From the NCBI GenBank assembly GCA_964398915.1, contig CAYNOR010000016.1, positions 1 to 45,441 of the forward strand: a stretch of 45,441 nt of DNA. Reading direction: 5' to 3'. The notes below the pieces were generated by a model that made no database searches, was not told where the DNA came from, and was given only the letters and a program-made list of their open reading frames with translations. The translations under genes were made by a program, and so were the position numbers. Positions within the stretch are counted from its first letter, which is position 1; each line of letters starts with the position of its first letter. The DNA is from Tichowtungia sp964398915. Lineage in GTDB: Bacteria > Verrucomicrobiota > Kiritimatiellia > Kiritimatiellales > Tichowtungiaceae. This document shows positions 9,029-16,335 of the stretch, piece after piece.

Positions 9029-9721
9029 ATGACACCTAACCTGCTTCAGATTCTTTGGTTCCTGATGCCTTTATGCGGCCTGGTCTCCGGGCTGATCGCC
9101 TGGTCGCAGGCCGGAGTCGTCGCCCGATGGAGTTTTGCCGCATTTTTTGCTCTGGGCATGCTCTGTTGGGGCTACTTAACCGTCCGGCTCATTGGATTCC
9201 GTGTCCGGCTGTTTAACTTTTTGAGACAGCTGCTGTCCGGTGATTATGAAGCCGGTATTCGTACCCGGCGCCGCTTCACCGATGAAGTCTCGCGGCTTGA
9301 GGCGCTTTCCAACCGGCTTGCTGAACGGTTGCAAACGTATGACCGGCTGCGTGCCGAACGTGTTTCAATCCAGTCCCGGGCATTTGATTTGCTGCTGGAT
9401 CGTTCCACCGAACAGCTTGCTGCAATCGACGTACAGCAGGAAGTTTTTCTGCTTAACCCCGCCGCGCAAAAAGCATTAGGAATTGAGCGCAAAAACTTTT
9501 CGTTCGAGTCGGTACTCAAGCCCGATATCAACGGAGAATTCAAAGACCTTTTCAATGATGCAATTACAGGGCGGAAAATTCGTAACGAAGGGTTCAGCTG
9601 GCTTCAACTTCCGGGCATGAGCGACCCGGCCTATGTGGGGGTCGAAATCATTCCGTTGCGCGACCGTAATGAAGACGTTTGCTTTGCAATACTCTCCATA
9701 AAAGTGCCGCAGAAGAAATAA
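9029..9721 (+). CDS. Membrane-anchored PAS-like domain protein
   Basis: The 230-residue protein has two hydrophobic helices (about residues 8-28 and 34-55), then a charged helical linker resembling a HAMP or coiled-coil segment (about 60-115), then a PAS-like region with QEVFLLNPAAQKALGI and a C-terminal sheet ending FAILSIKVPQKK. No histidine kinase, GGDEF or other output domain follows; the gene stops right after the PAS-like part. It starts 8 bases after ktrA, and its stop overlaps the start of the glycosylase gene (TAATG). A sensory role, perhaps linked to potassium uptake, is inference only. Confidence 0.6.
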   Translation: MTPNLLQILWFLMPLCGLVSGLIAWSQAGVVARWSFAAFFALGMLCWGYLTVRLIGFRVRLFNFLRQLLSGDYEAGIRTRRRFTDEVSRLEALSNRLAERLQTYDRLRAERVSIQSRAFDLLLDRSTEQLAAIDVQQEVFLLNPAAQKALGIERKNFSFESVLKPDINGEFKDLFNDAITGRKIRNEGFSWLQLPGMSDPAYVGVEIIPLRDRNEDVCFAILSIKVPQKK

Positions 9722-10524
9722 TGTATATGGCGAATCTCCGGCAGTTTGCACAAGACCTCGGCGACTTTCTCGAATACAAAAAAGAGGAAGGGTTACGAAC
9801 CTTGGAAATTTCACCGGAAACACGCGCCTTGCTGAAACCTGTTCCGGCACCAAAGCCGCCTGTTCAGCCCAGACCGGCATTGCTGCAAGGTTCAACGGCA
9901 TCGCACATTGCAACCGGCGAACCCGCAAAAATCTCTATTCGCGTCACCGGAAAAACACTGGAGGAGATTGCCGGACAAATTCGTGTTTGTTCCGCCTGTC
10001 CACTGAGCGGTTCGCGTAAAAACACTGTTCCCGGCGAGGGAAATCCGAACCGGCCCGATATTATGTTTGTCGGTGAAGGCCCCGGAGCGGATGAAGACGG
10101 GCAGGGCCGTCCGTTCGTCGGTGCGGCAGGACAACTGCTCGACAAAATGATTGGCGCGATGGGTTATAAACGCTCAGAAGTTTTTATCGCTAACATTGTC
10201 AAATGCCGCCCGCCCGGCAACCGCGTACCGTTGCCGGAAGAAATGCTGGCCTGTATCCCTTATCTCAAAGCGCAGATCACGTTGATCAAACCGAAGATTA
10301 TCGTCGCGCTTGGAAAAACCGCCGTTCAGGGACTTCTTCAGGAAGATGTTGCCATCACCAGATTCCGCGGAACATGGTGTCAGTATCAGGGCATCGATCT
10401 CATGCCGACCTACCATCCCGCCTACCTCCTGCGCTCACCCGGCAAAAAAGGCGAAGCCTGGGCCGACCTTAAAGCCGTTCTCACCAGACTCGGCAAAGAA
10501 CCGCCCGCGGTAAAAAAAGTCTGA
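9721..10524 (+). CDS. Type 4 uracil-DNA glycosylase (iron-sulfur)
   Basis: This enzyme removes uracil from DNA, starting base excision repair. The 267-residue protein has all four [4Fe-4S] cysteines of family 4 UDG: C90 and C93 (VCSACPL), C162 (KCRPPGNRVP) and C178 (ACIPYL). The active-site motif GEGPGADED and the C-terminal HPAYLLR (His near 232) are present. An extra N-terminal segment of about 80 residues, rich in Pro around 40-52, precedes the catalytic domain, as in many bacterial members. The ATG at 9721 overlaps the TAA of the preceding gene, which suggests translational coupling. Confidence 0.92.
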   Translation: MYMANLRQFAQDLGDFLEYKKEEGLRTLEISPETRALLKPVPAPKPPVQPRPALLQGSTASHIATGEPAKISIRVTGKTLEEIAGQIRVCSACPLSGSRKNTVPGEGNPNRPDIMFVGEGPGADEDGQGRPFVGAAGQLLDKMIGAMGYKRSEVFIANIVKCRPPGNRVPLPEEMLACIPYLKAQITLIKPKIIVALGKTAVQGLLQEDVAITRFRGTWCQYQGIDLMPTYHPAYLLRSPGKKGEAWADLKAVLTRLGKEPPAVKKV

Positions 10525-10569
10525 TTTTTTGCCGTTATTTTCCCGTGCGAGGCAGTATAGTCCACGGTC

Positions 10570-11838
10570 ATGTCTGTTATTAAACTCCATCGGTTTCTCA
10601 CGACGACGGCGCTACTTTCATTAGCGGGGATGCTCCATGCCGCCGATACATTGACTTGGCAGGATTGTTTCTCCCAGACGGTTGAAAACAACATCGATCT
10701 CTCCATTGCGCAGTTGAAACTGAAAGAGGCCGAGGCCACACTCAAGTCGCAACAGTCGGTCTATTATCCTGAAGTGACGGCCAGGGCCAGTCGCGCTGCC
10801 GGTGAGAGTAAGCCGGACGACAATCGCTGGGATGGTACAGAGAGCCTGTCCGGTTCGCTGAACGTCAGCTACACGATTTTCGACGGGTTTGGCAATCGTG
10901 CGAGGGTAACAAAGACGGAAGCGGAACTTTACGCCGAAAAAGCTAATTTTGATCAGACGCGTTCGAATGTTGAGTACGACCTGCGCAAGGCTTTTTCCGA
11001 CCAGCTTTATGCACAGGAGTTCTTGACGCTGGCGAAGAGCATCGCAGCGCGGCGTGCGGATAGTGCGCGGCTGGTCAATATGCGCTATGAGGGGGGTCGC
11101 GAGCATAAGGGATCGCTGTTGCTGAAACGGGCGCAACTAACCGATGCGCTTTATAATGTTGAAGAAGCGGAACGGGCTCTGACGTTAGCCCGTCGCCGCC
11201 TGGCGAGTCTGATGAAACAGACGACCTATTCTGACTTTGCGGTGAGTGGTGAGCTACGAACCAACGCGCCGCCGTCCGACGTGTCGCTGGATGAGCTGGC
11301 CCGCCGGACGCCGTCGTATCGTTCTGCTGAAGCGAAGATCAAAGCCGCCGAGCAGGGGTTTATTATCACACGCAGCGAACGGTTCCCGCTGGTCACCGCC
11401 AATGCAAATTTTTCGGGCTCTGGCGAAAACGATATACAAAACAAAAGCTGGCAAACCGGTCTTGCGGTTTCGTTACCGATCTTTACCGGCGGAAAGCTTT
11501 CTCAGGACATTATTATTGCCGGTCTGAAACGTGAACAGTCCCGGCTGGATGCCGAAAAGACGATGCTGACCCTGATGAATAATCTTCATGCCGCAATCAA
11601 CACCTATCGTAACCGCTATGGGGCCATGAGCGTGCAGAATGCGCAGCTGGAAGCAGCCGAAATGCGTGCGACCGTGGCGCGGGCGCAGTATCAGCAGGGG
11701 CTGATTAGTTTTCAGGACTGGGATACGATTGAAAATTCGCTGGTTACCAGTCAGAAAAACTGGCTGGCGAGTAGACTGGCGGCCGATCAGGCGGAAGCCG
11801 CCTGGCAGAATACAATGGGACTTTCAGAGATCAGATAG
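10570..11838 (+). CDS. TolC-family outer membrane efflux protein
   Basis: Outer-membrane channel component of a tripartite efflux or type I secretion system. The 422-residue precursor has a signal peptide (KLHRFLTTTALLSLAGMLHA, cleavage near residue 24) and the OEP repeat pattern. In each half a long amphipathic coiled-coil stretch (LKLKEAEATLKSQQSVYYPEV) is followed by a strand pair (GSLNVSYTIFDGFGNR in the first half, GLAVSLPIFTGGKL in the second). The length is normal. It heads the operon tolC-[four-helix gene]-macA-macB. The stop codon directly abuts a heptamer repeat array. Confidence 0.9.
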   Translation: MSVIKLHRFLTTTALLSLAGMLHAADTLTWQDCFSQTVENNIDLSIAQLKLKEAEATLKSQQSVYYPEVTARASRAAGESKPDDNRWDGTESLSGSLNVSYTIFDGFGNRARVTKTEAELYAEKANFDQTRSNVEYDLRKAFSDQLYAQEFLTLAKSIAARRADSARLVNMRYEGGREHKGSLLLKRAQLTDALYNVEEAERALTLARRRLASLMKQTTYSDFAVSGELRTNAPPSDVSLDELARRTPSYRSAEAKIKAAEQGFIITRSERFPLVTANANFSGSGENDIQNKSWQTGLAVSLPIFTGGKLSQDIIIAGLKREQSRLDAEKTMLTLMNNLHAAINTYRNRYGAMSVQNAQLEAAEMRATVARAQYQQGLISFQDWDTIENSLVTSQKNWLASRLAADQAEAAWQNTMGLSEIR

Positions 11839-11906
11839 CAGGAATCAGGAGTCAGGTGACAGGGATCAGGAGTCAGGTGACAGGGAGCAGGAGTCGGGGA
11901 TAGGGG
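11839..11906 (+). repeat. Heptamer repeat array, left arm of four-helix cassette
   Basis: About nine CAGGAGT-like heptamers (CAGGAAT, CAGGAGT, CAGGTGA, CAGGGAT and so on) form three imperfect 21-base units starting one base after the tolC stop. The first 17 bases, CAGGAATCAGGAGTCAG (11839-11855), recur perfectly inverted at 12282-12298. The array's degenerate end (GGGGATAGGGGA) sits where the ribosome site of the next gene would be. Confidence 0.85.
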
Positions 11907-11915
11907 AAAAAAGTT

Positions 11916-12299
11916 ATGGCGGTTCAGAATGTCAAAGAGCTCGAGGTGTACAAAAAGTCCTATCAGCAGGCCATGAACTTCTTTGAAGTCAGTAAACGTT
12001 TTTCTGCCGAGGAGCGGTATGCGTTGACCAGTCAAGGTCGGCGATCATCGCGCTCAGTGCCAATGAATTTAAGGGAAGCCTGGGCCAAGCGCCGGTATGT
12101 GGCGCACTTTATAAGCAAACTGACCGACTGCGACGGCGAAAATGCTGAAACCGAAACGTCACTCGATTTTGCCCGCGACTGCGGATATATCACGATTCAG
12201 GAACACGCGGATATGACGGCATTGAACCATGAAATAGGGAAAATGATCGGAGCTTTGATTAAAAATCCGGAGAAATTCTTACTGACTCCTGATTCCTGA
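11916..12299 (+). CDS. Four-helix-bundle (S23/IVP-like) protein
   Basis: A 127-residue all-helical protein of the 23S rRNA intervening-sequence / four-helix-bundle family. Typical signatures are present: LEVYKKSYQQAM, FSAEERYALTSQGRRSSRSVPMNLREAWAKR, and the closing helix with ALNHEIGKMIGALI. The molecular function of the family is unknown; relatives include Avd of diversity-generating retroelements. It is inserted between tolC and the adaptor gene on the same strand. The last codons (LTPDS-stop) are encoded by the inverted right repeat arm. The likely ribosome site (GGGGAAAA) comes from the left arm. Confidence 0.88.
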   Translation: MAVQNVKELEVYKKSYQQAMNFFEVSKRFSAEERYALTSQGRRSSRSVPMNLREAWAKRRYVAHFISKLTDCDGENAETETSLDFARDCGYITIQEHADMTALNHEIGKMIGALIKNPEKFLLTPDS

Positions 12300-12311
12300 C
12301 ACCTGATCCCT
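12282..12311 (-). repeat. Inverted right arm of four-helix cassette
   Basis: CTGACTCCTGATTCCTG (12282-12298) is the exact reverse complement of 11839-11855. The next bases continue the heptamer pattern (ACACCTGATCCCT). The arm overlaps the last five codons and stop of the four-helix-bundle gene and ends 26 bases before the adaptor gene. Confidence 0.85.
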
Positions 12312-12336
12312 AAGCTCTTATAACGAAGGATTCATC

Positions 12337-13335
12337 ATGAAAAAACTCATACTTAGCTTAGTCCTGCTGGCTTTGGCTGGCGGCGGTTACTGGTTTTACC
12401 AGAAACAGAAGAAAGAAGCTGCCGCCGCAGCCGAGGCCCAGAAGTTTGTCCCTGCAAAGGTGGAAATCAGGACGTTGCGCAAAACCGTTGAAAGCACCGG
12501 CGAAATACGTCCGGACAACCGGCTGGAAGTTAAATCTCCAATCGCCGGACGCATTGAAACGTTGCTGGTCGATGAAGGGGATCAGGTTGAGAAAGGGCAG
12601 ATCGTCGCCTGGATAAGCTCCACCGAACGCGCCACACTGCTCGACACGGCTCGCGCCAAGGGTGAGGATGAGCTGAAGTATTGGGAGGAAGTTTATAAAG
12701 CCGCGCCGCTCGTTGCTCCGCTCAGAGGCACTGTCATCGTCCGTACGCTGGAGCCGGGACAGACCATATCTTCCAGCAGTGCCGTGATTGTGATTGCCGA
12801 CCGGCTGATCATCGTCGGACAGGTTGATGAAACCGATATCGGGGCGCTTTTTACCGGACAGCGGGTGGATGTAAAACTGGATGCCTATCCGGATTCCGCC
12901 TTTAAAGGTTCCGTCAAGCGCATCGCCTACGATTCAAAAATAGTCAGTAACGTGACGATGTATGAGGTGGATGTAACGGCTGAAAACCTGCCGGATTTTG
13001 CCCGCAGCGGCATGACGGCCACGCTGACTTTTCTGGTGGAAGAGCGTGAAAACGTTCCGGCTGTACCGACTTCGGCACTGGAATACCGTAAAGGCAAAGC
13101 GTTTGTGCGCCTGCCATCCAGAGAGGGCAAATCTCCTGAATCGCGACCGGTTAAAACCGGGCTCAGTGAAAATTCTTTCACCGAAGTGATTAGCGGGCTC
13201 GAAGCGGGTGAAGAAGTGCTGATTCCGCAGGTTGTCCGTAAAAAAGAAGATAAAAAAAATCCGTTTGCGATGGCGCCTGCAACGCGCAGTTCCCGTCCGC
13301 AGGGGGAAGCTTCAGGACGGTCTGTCGCACGATAA
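12337..13335 (+). CDS. macA: MacA-like periplasmic adaptor (HlyD/RND family)
   Basis: Membrane-fusion protein linking the MacB-type pump to the TolC-type channel. The 332-residue protein starts with an uncleaved-looking membrane anchor (KKLILSLVLLALAGGGYWFY). A split lipoyl domain (SPIAGRIETLLVDEGDQVEKGQ, then VAPLRGTVIVRTLEPGQTI), a beta-barrel domain and a membrane-proximal domain with GLSENSFTEVISGLEAGEEV follow. The alpha-hairpin between the lipoyl halves is only about 30 residues, much shorter than in canonical MacA. AAGGA precedes the start. It is followed 5 bases later by macB. Confidence 0.88.
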   Translation: MKKLILSLVLLALAGGGYWFYQKQKKEAAAAAEAQKFVPAKVEIRTLRKTVESTGEIRPDNRLEVKSPIAGRIETLLVDEGDQVEKGQIVAWISSTERATLLDTARAKGEDELKYWEEVYKAAPLVAPLRGTVIVRTLEPGQTISSSSAVIVIADRLIIVGQVDETDIGALFTGQRVDVKLDAYPDSAFKGSVKRIAYDSKIVSNVTMYEVDVTAENLPDFARSGMTATLTFLVEERENVPAVPTSALEYRKGKAFVRLPSREGKSPESRPVKTGLSENSFTEVISGLEAGEEVLIPQVVRKKEDKKNPFAMAPATRSSRPQGEASGRSVAR

Positions 13336-13340
13336 AAGCC

Positions 13341-15308
13341 ATGCTCAGGTTAAGTAACATTTGCAAAAGCTATCAAATGGGCGAGCACACAGTGCACGCC
13401 TTAAGCAACGTTTCACTCACCGTCGACCACGGTGAGTTTATTGCGATCATCGGCTCGTCCGGTTCCGGCAAATCCACGCTGATGCATACGATCGGGCTGC
13501 TTGACCGGCCCGACAGCGGAACATACGAAATTGATGGTAAAAATGTCACGGGACTTTCTGATACACAAACCGCCCGCCTGCGGAACCGTACCATCGGATT
13601 TATTTTTCAGCAGTTTAATCTGCTTAAACGGGCCTCAGCACTTGAAAACGTCAACCTGTCGCTGCTTTATTCAGGGAAAACCGCCGAAGGGCAGCGCGGA
13701 CTGAAAATGCTTGAACGCGTTGGTCTCGGTAACCGGACTCGCCACCGGCCCAATGAACTTTCCGGCGGACAGCAGCAGCGCGTTGCTATTGCCCGGGCGC
13801 TTGTGAATAATCCTTCTATTATTCTTGCGGATGAACCGACGGGTAATCTTGATTCCAAAAGCGCCAAAGACATCATGGCACTTTTCCGCGCACTGCATAA
13901 ACAGGGGCTCACCATTGTGCTCGTCACGCATGATGTTGAAGTAGCCGAACACGCTGACCGCATCATTACGATTCGTGATGGCGAAATTCATGAAGACCGC
14001 CGTAACGAAACGCCGGTGATTCAGGACGCGGCGAAGGAGGAAGTGCTTGAACTCCTGCGTGAGAGTGCAAAGAAACAAAGCTGGCTGGCTGTATTTCATG
14101 AAGGGCTGGCGCTCACCCGGCAGAGTTTTCGTGCACTGTGGAATAACAAGACCCGTACATTTCTCTCCGCGCTTGGCATTCTGATCGGTGTCGCGGCTGT
14201 TATTGCAATGGTCTCGCTCGCGCTCGGAGCTAAAGCTTCTGTTAAGGAGCAGCTTTCCCGGCTCGGCTCCAATCTGCTGAGCATCCGGCCCGCTTCGCGC
14301 AGCAGTCAGGGCGTACAGTTACAGGCCGGGGAAGTTTCCCGAATGATTCTCGACGATGCGGCGGCGGTCGCGCAGGTCCCATTGGTTAAGCGGGCGGCAT
14401 CCAGCATTCGCGGCGGAGTGCAGTTGCAGTACGGTTCGAAAAACTGGGCTACATCGGCACATGGGGTCTCGCCCGATTACGCACCGATGCGGGCGGAAGT
14501 TCCGGTGCTTGGACGCTACATCACCGACGAAGATGTTTCGCGCCGCGCGCAGGTCGTTGTGATCGGCATGACACCACTCCGCTCCCTTTTCGGAGAAAAT
14601 GAAAATCCGATCGGCAAAACGATCCGCATAAACCGAAGGTCTTACGAGATTGTCGGTGTGCTGCCCGAACGGGGGTCCAATGCCTTCAGTGATCAGGACG
14701 ATACGGTCAGAATTCCTATCACGACCGCCATGTACCGCCTTTTCGGTAAACGCTATCTTGATGGAATTGATGCCGAGATCGACACAACGGAGAATATCCC
14801 GCAGGCGCAAGACGACCTTCAGAATCTCATGGCTGGCCGGCATAACCGTAATCCGGACGACAAACCGTTTGAGATCCGCAACATGGCCGAAATTCAGGAA
14901 GCGCTCAGCTCCACCACCAAAATTATGTCCATTCTGATTGCCAGTATCGCCGGCATTTCGCTGCTCGTTGGCGGTATTGGCATTATGAACATCATGCTCG
15001 TCTCCGTCACCGAACGAACCCGCGAAATCGGCTTGCGCAAAGCGCTAGGCGCTCGGCGGCAGGATATTATGGCGCAGTTCCTGATTGAAGCGCTCGTTAT
15101 CAGTTTGCTGGGCGGGTTGGCAGGGCTGGGGCTGGGTATCGGTTTAAGCATGGGACTTGCGCAAGGCGCGGGCTGGCCGATGCAACTCAGCAACCTTTCG
15201 GTTGTTGTCGCGTTCGGATTTTCGGTATTCATCGGCATCTTCTTCGGCCTCTGGCCCGCCATGAAAGCCTCCAAACTCGACCCGATCGAAGCTCTGCGCT
15301 ACGAGTGA
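13341..15308 (+). CDS. macB: MacB-type ABC efflux transporter (ATPase-permease fusion)
   Basis: An inner-membrane mechanotransmission ABC transporter powering tripartite efflux. The 655-residue protein has an N-terminal ATPase with Walker A GSSGSGKST (38-46), Q-loop FIFQQFNLL, signature LSGGQQQRVAIARAL, Walker B IILADEPTGNLD and H-loop VLVTHD. The permease half starts with a transmembrane helix near residue 275, then a periplasmic MacB_PCD domain, then an FtsX-like core with three helices, including GGIGIMNIMLVSVTERTREIG. Length and order match MacB. Substrates could be macrolides, peptides or lipids; the sequence does not say which. Confidence 0.93.
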   Translation: MLRLSNICKSYQMGEHTVHALSNVSLTVDHGEFIAIIGSSGSGKSTLMHTIGLLDRPDSGTYEIDGKNVTGLSDTQTARLRNRTIGFIFQQFNLLKRASALENVNLSLLYSGKTAEGQRGLKMLERVGLGNRTRHRPNELSGGQQQRVAIARALVNNPSIILADEPTGNLDSKSAKDIMALFRALHKQGLTIVLVTHDVEVAEHADRIITIRDGEIHEDRRNETPVIQDAAKEEVLELLRESAKKQSWLAVFHEGLALTRQSFRALWNNKTRTFLSALGILIGVAAVIAMVSLALGAKASVKEQLSRLGSNLLSIRPASRSSQGVQLQAGEVSRMILDDAAAVAQVPLVKRAASSIRGGVQLQYGSKNWATSAHGVSPDYAPMRAEVPVLGRYITDEDVSRRAQVVVIGMTPLRSLFGENENPIGKTIRINRRSYEIVGVLPERGSNAFSDQDDTVRIPITTAMYRLFGKRYLDGIDAEIDTTENIPQAQDDLQNLMAGRHNRNPDDKPFEIRNMAEIQEALSSTTKIMSILIASIAGISLLVGGIGIMNIMLVSVTERTREIGLRKALGARRQDIMAQFLIEALVISLLGGLAGLGLGIGLSMGLAQGAGWPMQLSNLSVVVAFGFSVFIGIFFGLWPAMKASKLDPIEALRYE

Positions 15309-15326
15309 GATTGGGAACAGACCCAG

Positions 15327-15345
15327 CGGACAGAACGGACGCAAC
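15327..15345 (+). repeat. Left arm of second four-helix cassette
   Basis: CGGACAGAACGGACGCAAC matches 16 of 19 bases of the reverse complement of 15963-15981. The arm lies 18 bases past the macB stop and 5 bases from the four-helix gene stop at 15351. A further inverted relative (TCTGTTCCGTCTGCTTG) follows inside the gene's 3' end. Confidence 0.7.
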
Positions 15346-15350
15346 AGACA

Positions 15351-15995
15351 TTAAGCCCTATCTCTGTTCCGTCTGCTTGTTCCTCCGATTCGGGCTTTGT
15401 AAAGCCGCTCCGAAAATCCGCCGCCCTTTTCAAACTCCTGAGCCTGCCGATCCAGAAGGCGCTCTGTCAGCCAGTGCGCCTGCGCGGCCAGAATTGCGCC
15501 AAGGTTTGCGGCGCGTTCTTCGGCAGGCTGCTGTTTGCCACGAGCATTGATCCATGCAGCCGCCTCTTCCACCGTTTCGGGACGCAAAGCCCGCGCCTCT
15601 TCAAAAGCCGGTTCGCCCGCCTGCCATTCCCGCAAATTGCGGCGTTTGAGATATTTCCGATAGTCCCGTTCCAGTTCGCCGATACTGCTTCTGGCCACAT
15701 TTGTCAGATTCATTTCCAGCTTCTTGCTGGTCGCGCTGTCCTCGCTGCCTTCGCCGATATTCTGGTAGCCGCTGCGTGCCGCCTGCACCATCTGGTCGAA
15801 GTGGCGGTCTTTCCGGGGGATGTAACGCTCACAGAAGCGGCAGGTATAGTCGTAGCAAAGCTCGGCAACCTGATAGGCCTTCAGCTTGCGGAACCCGCCG
15901 TGTGCGCCGTAAATCCGCTCGGCGGCTTCTGAATTCAATGCCTTTGGGTTCTTCCCTGAGCGGTTCTGTCCGTCCTGTCCGTTTGTTTGGCTCAT
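15351..15995 (-). CDS. Four-helix-bundle protein with C-terminal suffix domain
   Basis: A 214-residue member of the S23-like four-helix-bundle family with an extra C-terminal segment. The core runs from about residue 30 to 130: KLKAYQVAELCYDYTCRFCERY, KDRHFDQMVQAARSGYQNIGEG, then SSIGELERDYRKYLKRR. The suffix of about 80 residues is Ala/Glu-rich and helical. The ATG at 15995 is preceded by GGGGAGCAGGA; an upstream TTG is less likely. Its first codons (NGQDGQNRSG) and its last ones are encoded by the repeat arms. It is convergent with macB and is the last gene of the minus-strand accessory island. Function unknown. Confidence 0.82.
   Translation of the reverse strand: MSQTNGQDGQNRSGKNPKALNSEAAERIYGAHGGFRKLKAYQVAELCYDYTCRFCERYIPRKDRHFDQMVQAARSGYQNIGEGSEDSATSKKLEMNLTNVARSSIGELERDYRKYLKRRNLREWQAGEPAFEEARALRPETVEEAAAWINARGKQQPAEERAANLGAILAAQAHWLTERLLDRQAQEFEKGGGFSERLYKARIGGTSRRNRDRA
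15963..15981 (-). repeat. Right arm of second four-helix cassette
   Basis: GTTCTGTCCGTCCTGTCCG is the imperfect (16/19) inverse of 15327-15345. It lies inside the 5' coding end of the four-helix gene and encodes about residues 6-11 of its product. Confidence 0.7.
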
Positions 15996-16007
15996 TCCTG
16001 CTCCCCT

Positions 16008-16022
16008 TTCCAAAACTTGGAA
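16008..16022. repeat. TTCC-N7-GGAA palindrome upstream of four-helix gene
   Basis: TTCCAAAACTTGGAA sits immediately upstream of the ribosome site of the second four-helix gene. It has the same 15-base format as the copies at 3225, 23285, 23347, 36173, 36224, 37112 and 37166. Confidence 0.6.
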
Positions 16023-16073
16023 AGTTTATACTGGGGCGCGGTCAGTTCATCCAGCATGAATGTCCGGCAGACC

Positions 16074-16135
16074 GCGCCCGCCGTGCGGGCTGCAGAAAAT
16101 CGCTCTCACTGCGGGTGCGGACGGTGGCCGCGCCG
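16074..16135. repeat. GC-rich dispersed repeat, copy A
   Basis: Runs from GCGCCCGCCG through CAGAAAATC and GGGTGCGGACGG to TGGCCGCGCC. The same order of blocks recurs at 17238-17325, where about 24 bases are added before the last block. The two copies flank dinD. Confidence 0.7.
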
Positions 16136-16190
16136 GTTAAATCCTCTTTTTAACGTCTTGATTTTCAGCGAGTATTTCATCTGTTTCTCC

Positions 16191-16276
16191 CAACGTAGAG
16201 CACGCGTCCCGCTTGCTTTCTGCCAAAGGCAGATCCGCCGAGGCGGAAAACGACCGGGACTGTCGTTCTACTTTTT
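16191..16276 (-). repeat. Palindromic element with a second repeat nested inside
   Basis: Read on the minus strand: AAAAAGTAGAACGAC, then a hairpin ending CCCGGTCGTT, then 29 foreign bases (16220-16248), then AAAGCAAGCGGGACGC and GCTCTACGTTG. The uninterrupted form is at 18944-18994. The nested 29 bases contain two small hairpins, CTGCC-AAA-GGCAG and TCCGCC-GAG-GCGGA, and recur at 36265-36294. Confidence 0.75.
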
Positions 16277-16335
16277 CTTTTTCCGACTTTTGGAGTCGGT
16301 ATCACAGGCCATCCAGTCTTTATCCCGATTGGTTT

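Larger units (their letters stand above)
16023..16335. other. Gene-free spacer built of repeats
   Basis: The spacer from the four-helix gene to dinD holds no convincing gene. It contains a GC-rich repeat (16074-16135, relative at 17238-17325), a 24-codon minus-strand frame starting at 16180 whose end lies in that repeat, a palindromic element (16191-16276) and a TCCGACTTTTGGAGTCGG hairpin (16280-16297). The last could terminate dinD transcription on the minus strand: its stem is followed by A/G-rich sequence rather than a T-run, so this is weak. Confidence 0.5.

Noticed and set aside
11839..11906. Tandem repeat considered as a CRISPR array
   Set aside because: Units are 7/21 bases without unique spacers and there are no cas genes.
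11916..12299. Four-helix gene as the Avd part of a diversity-generating retroelement
   Set aside because: No reverse transcriptase and no template/variable repeat pair is visible in the window.
16106..16180. 24-codon minus-strand frame MKYSLKIKTLKRGFNRRG
   Set aside because: Half of it lies in a dispersed GC-rich repeat and nothing resembles it; it may be the broken start of a lost gene but cannot be supported.
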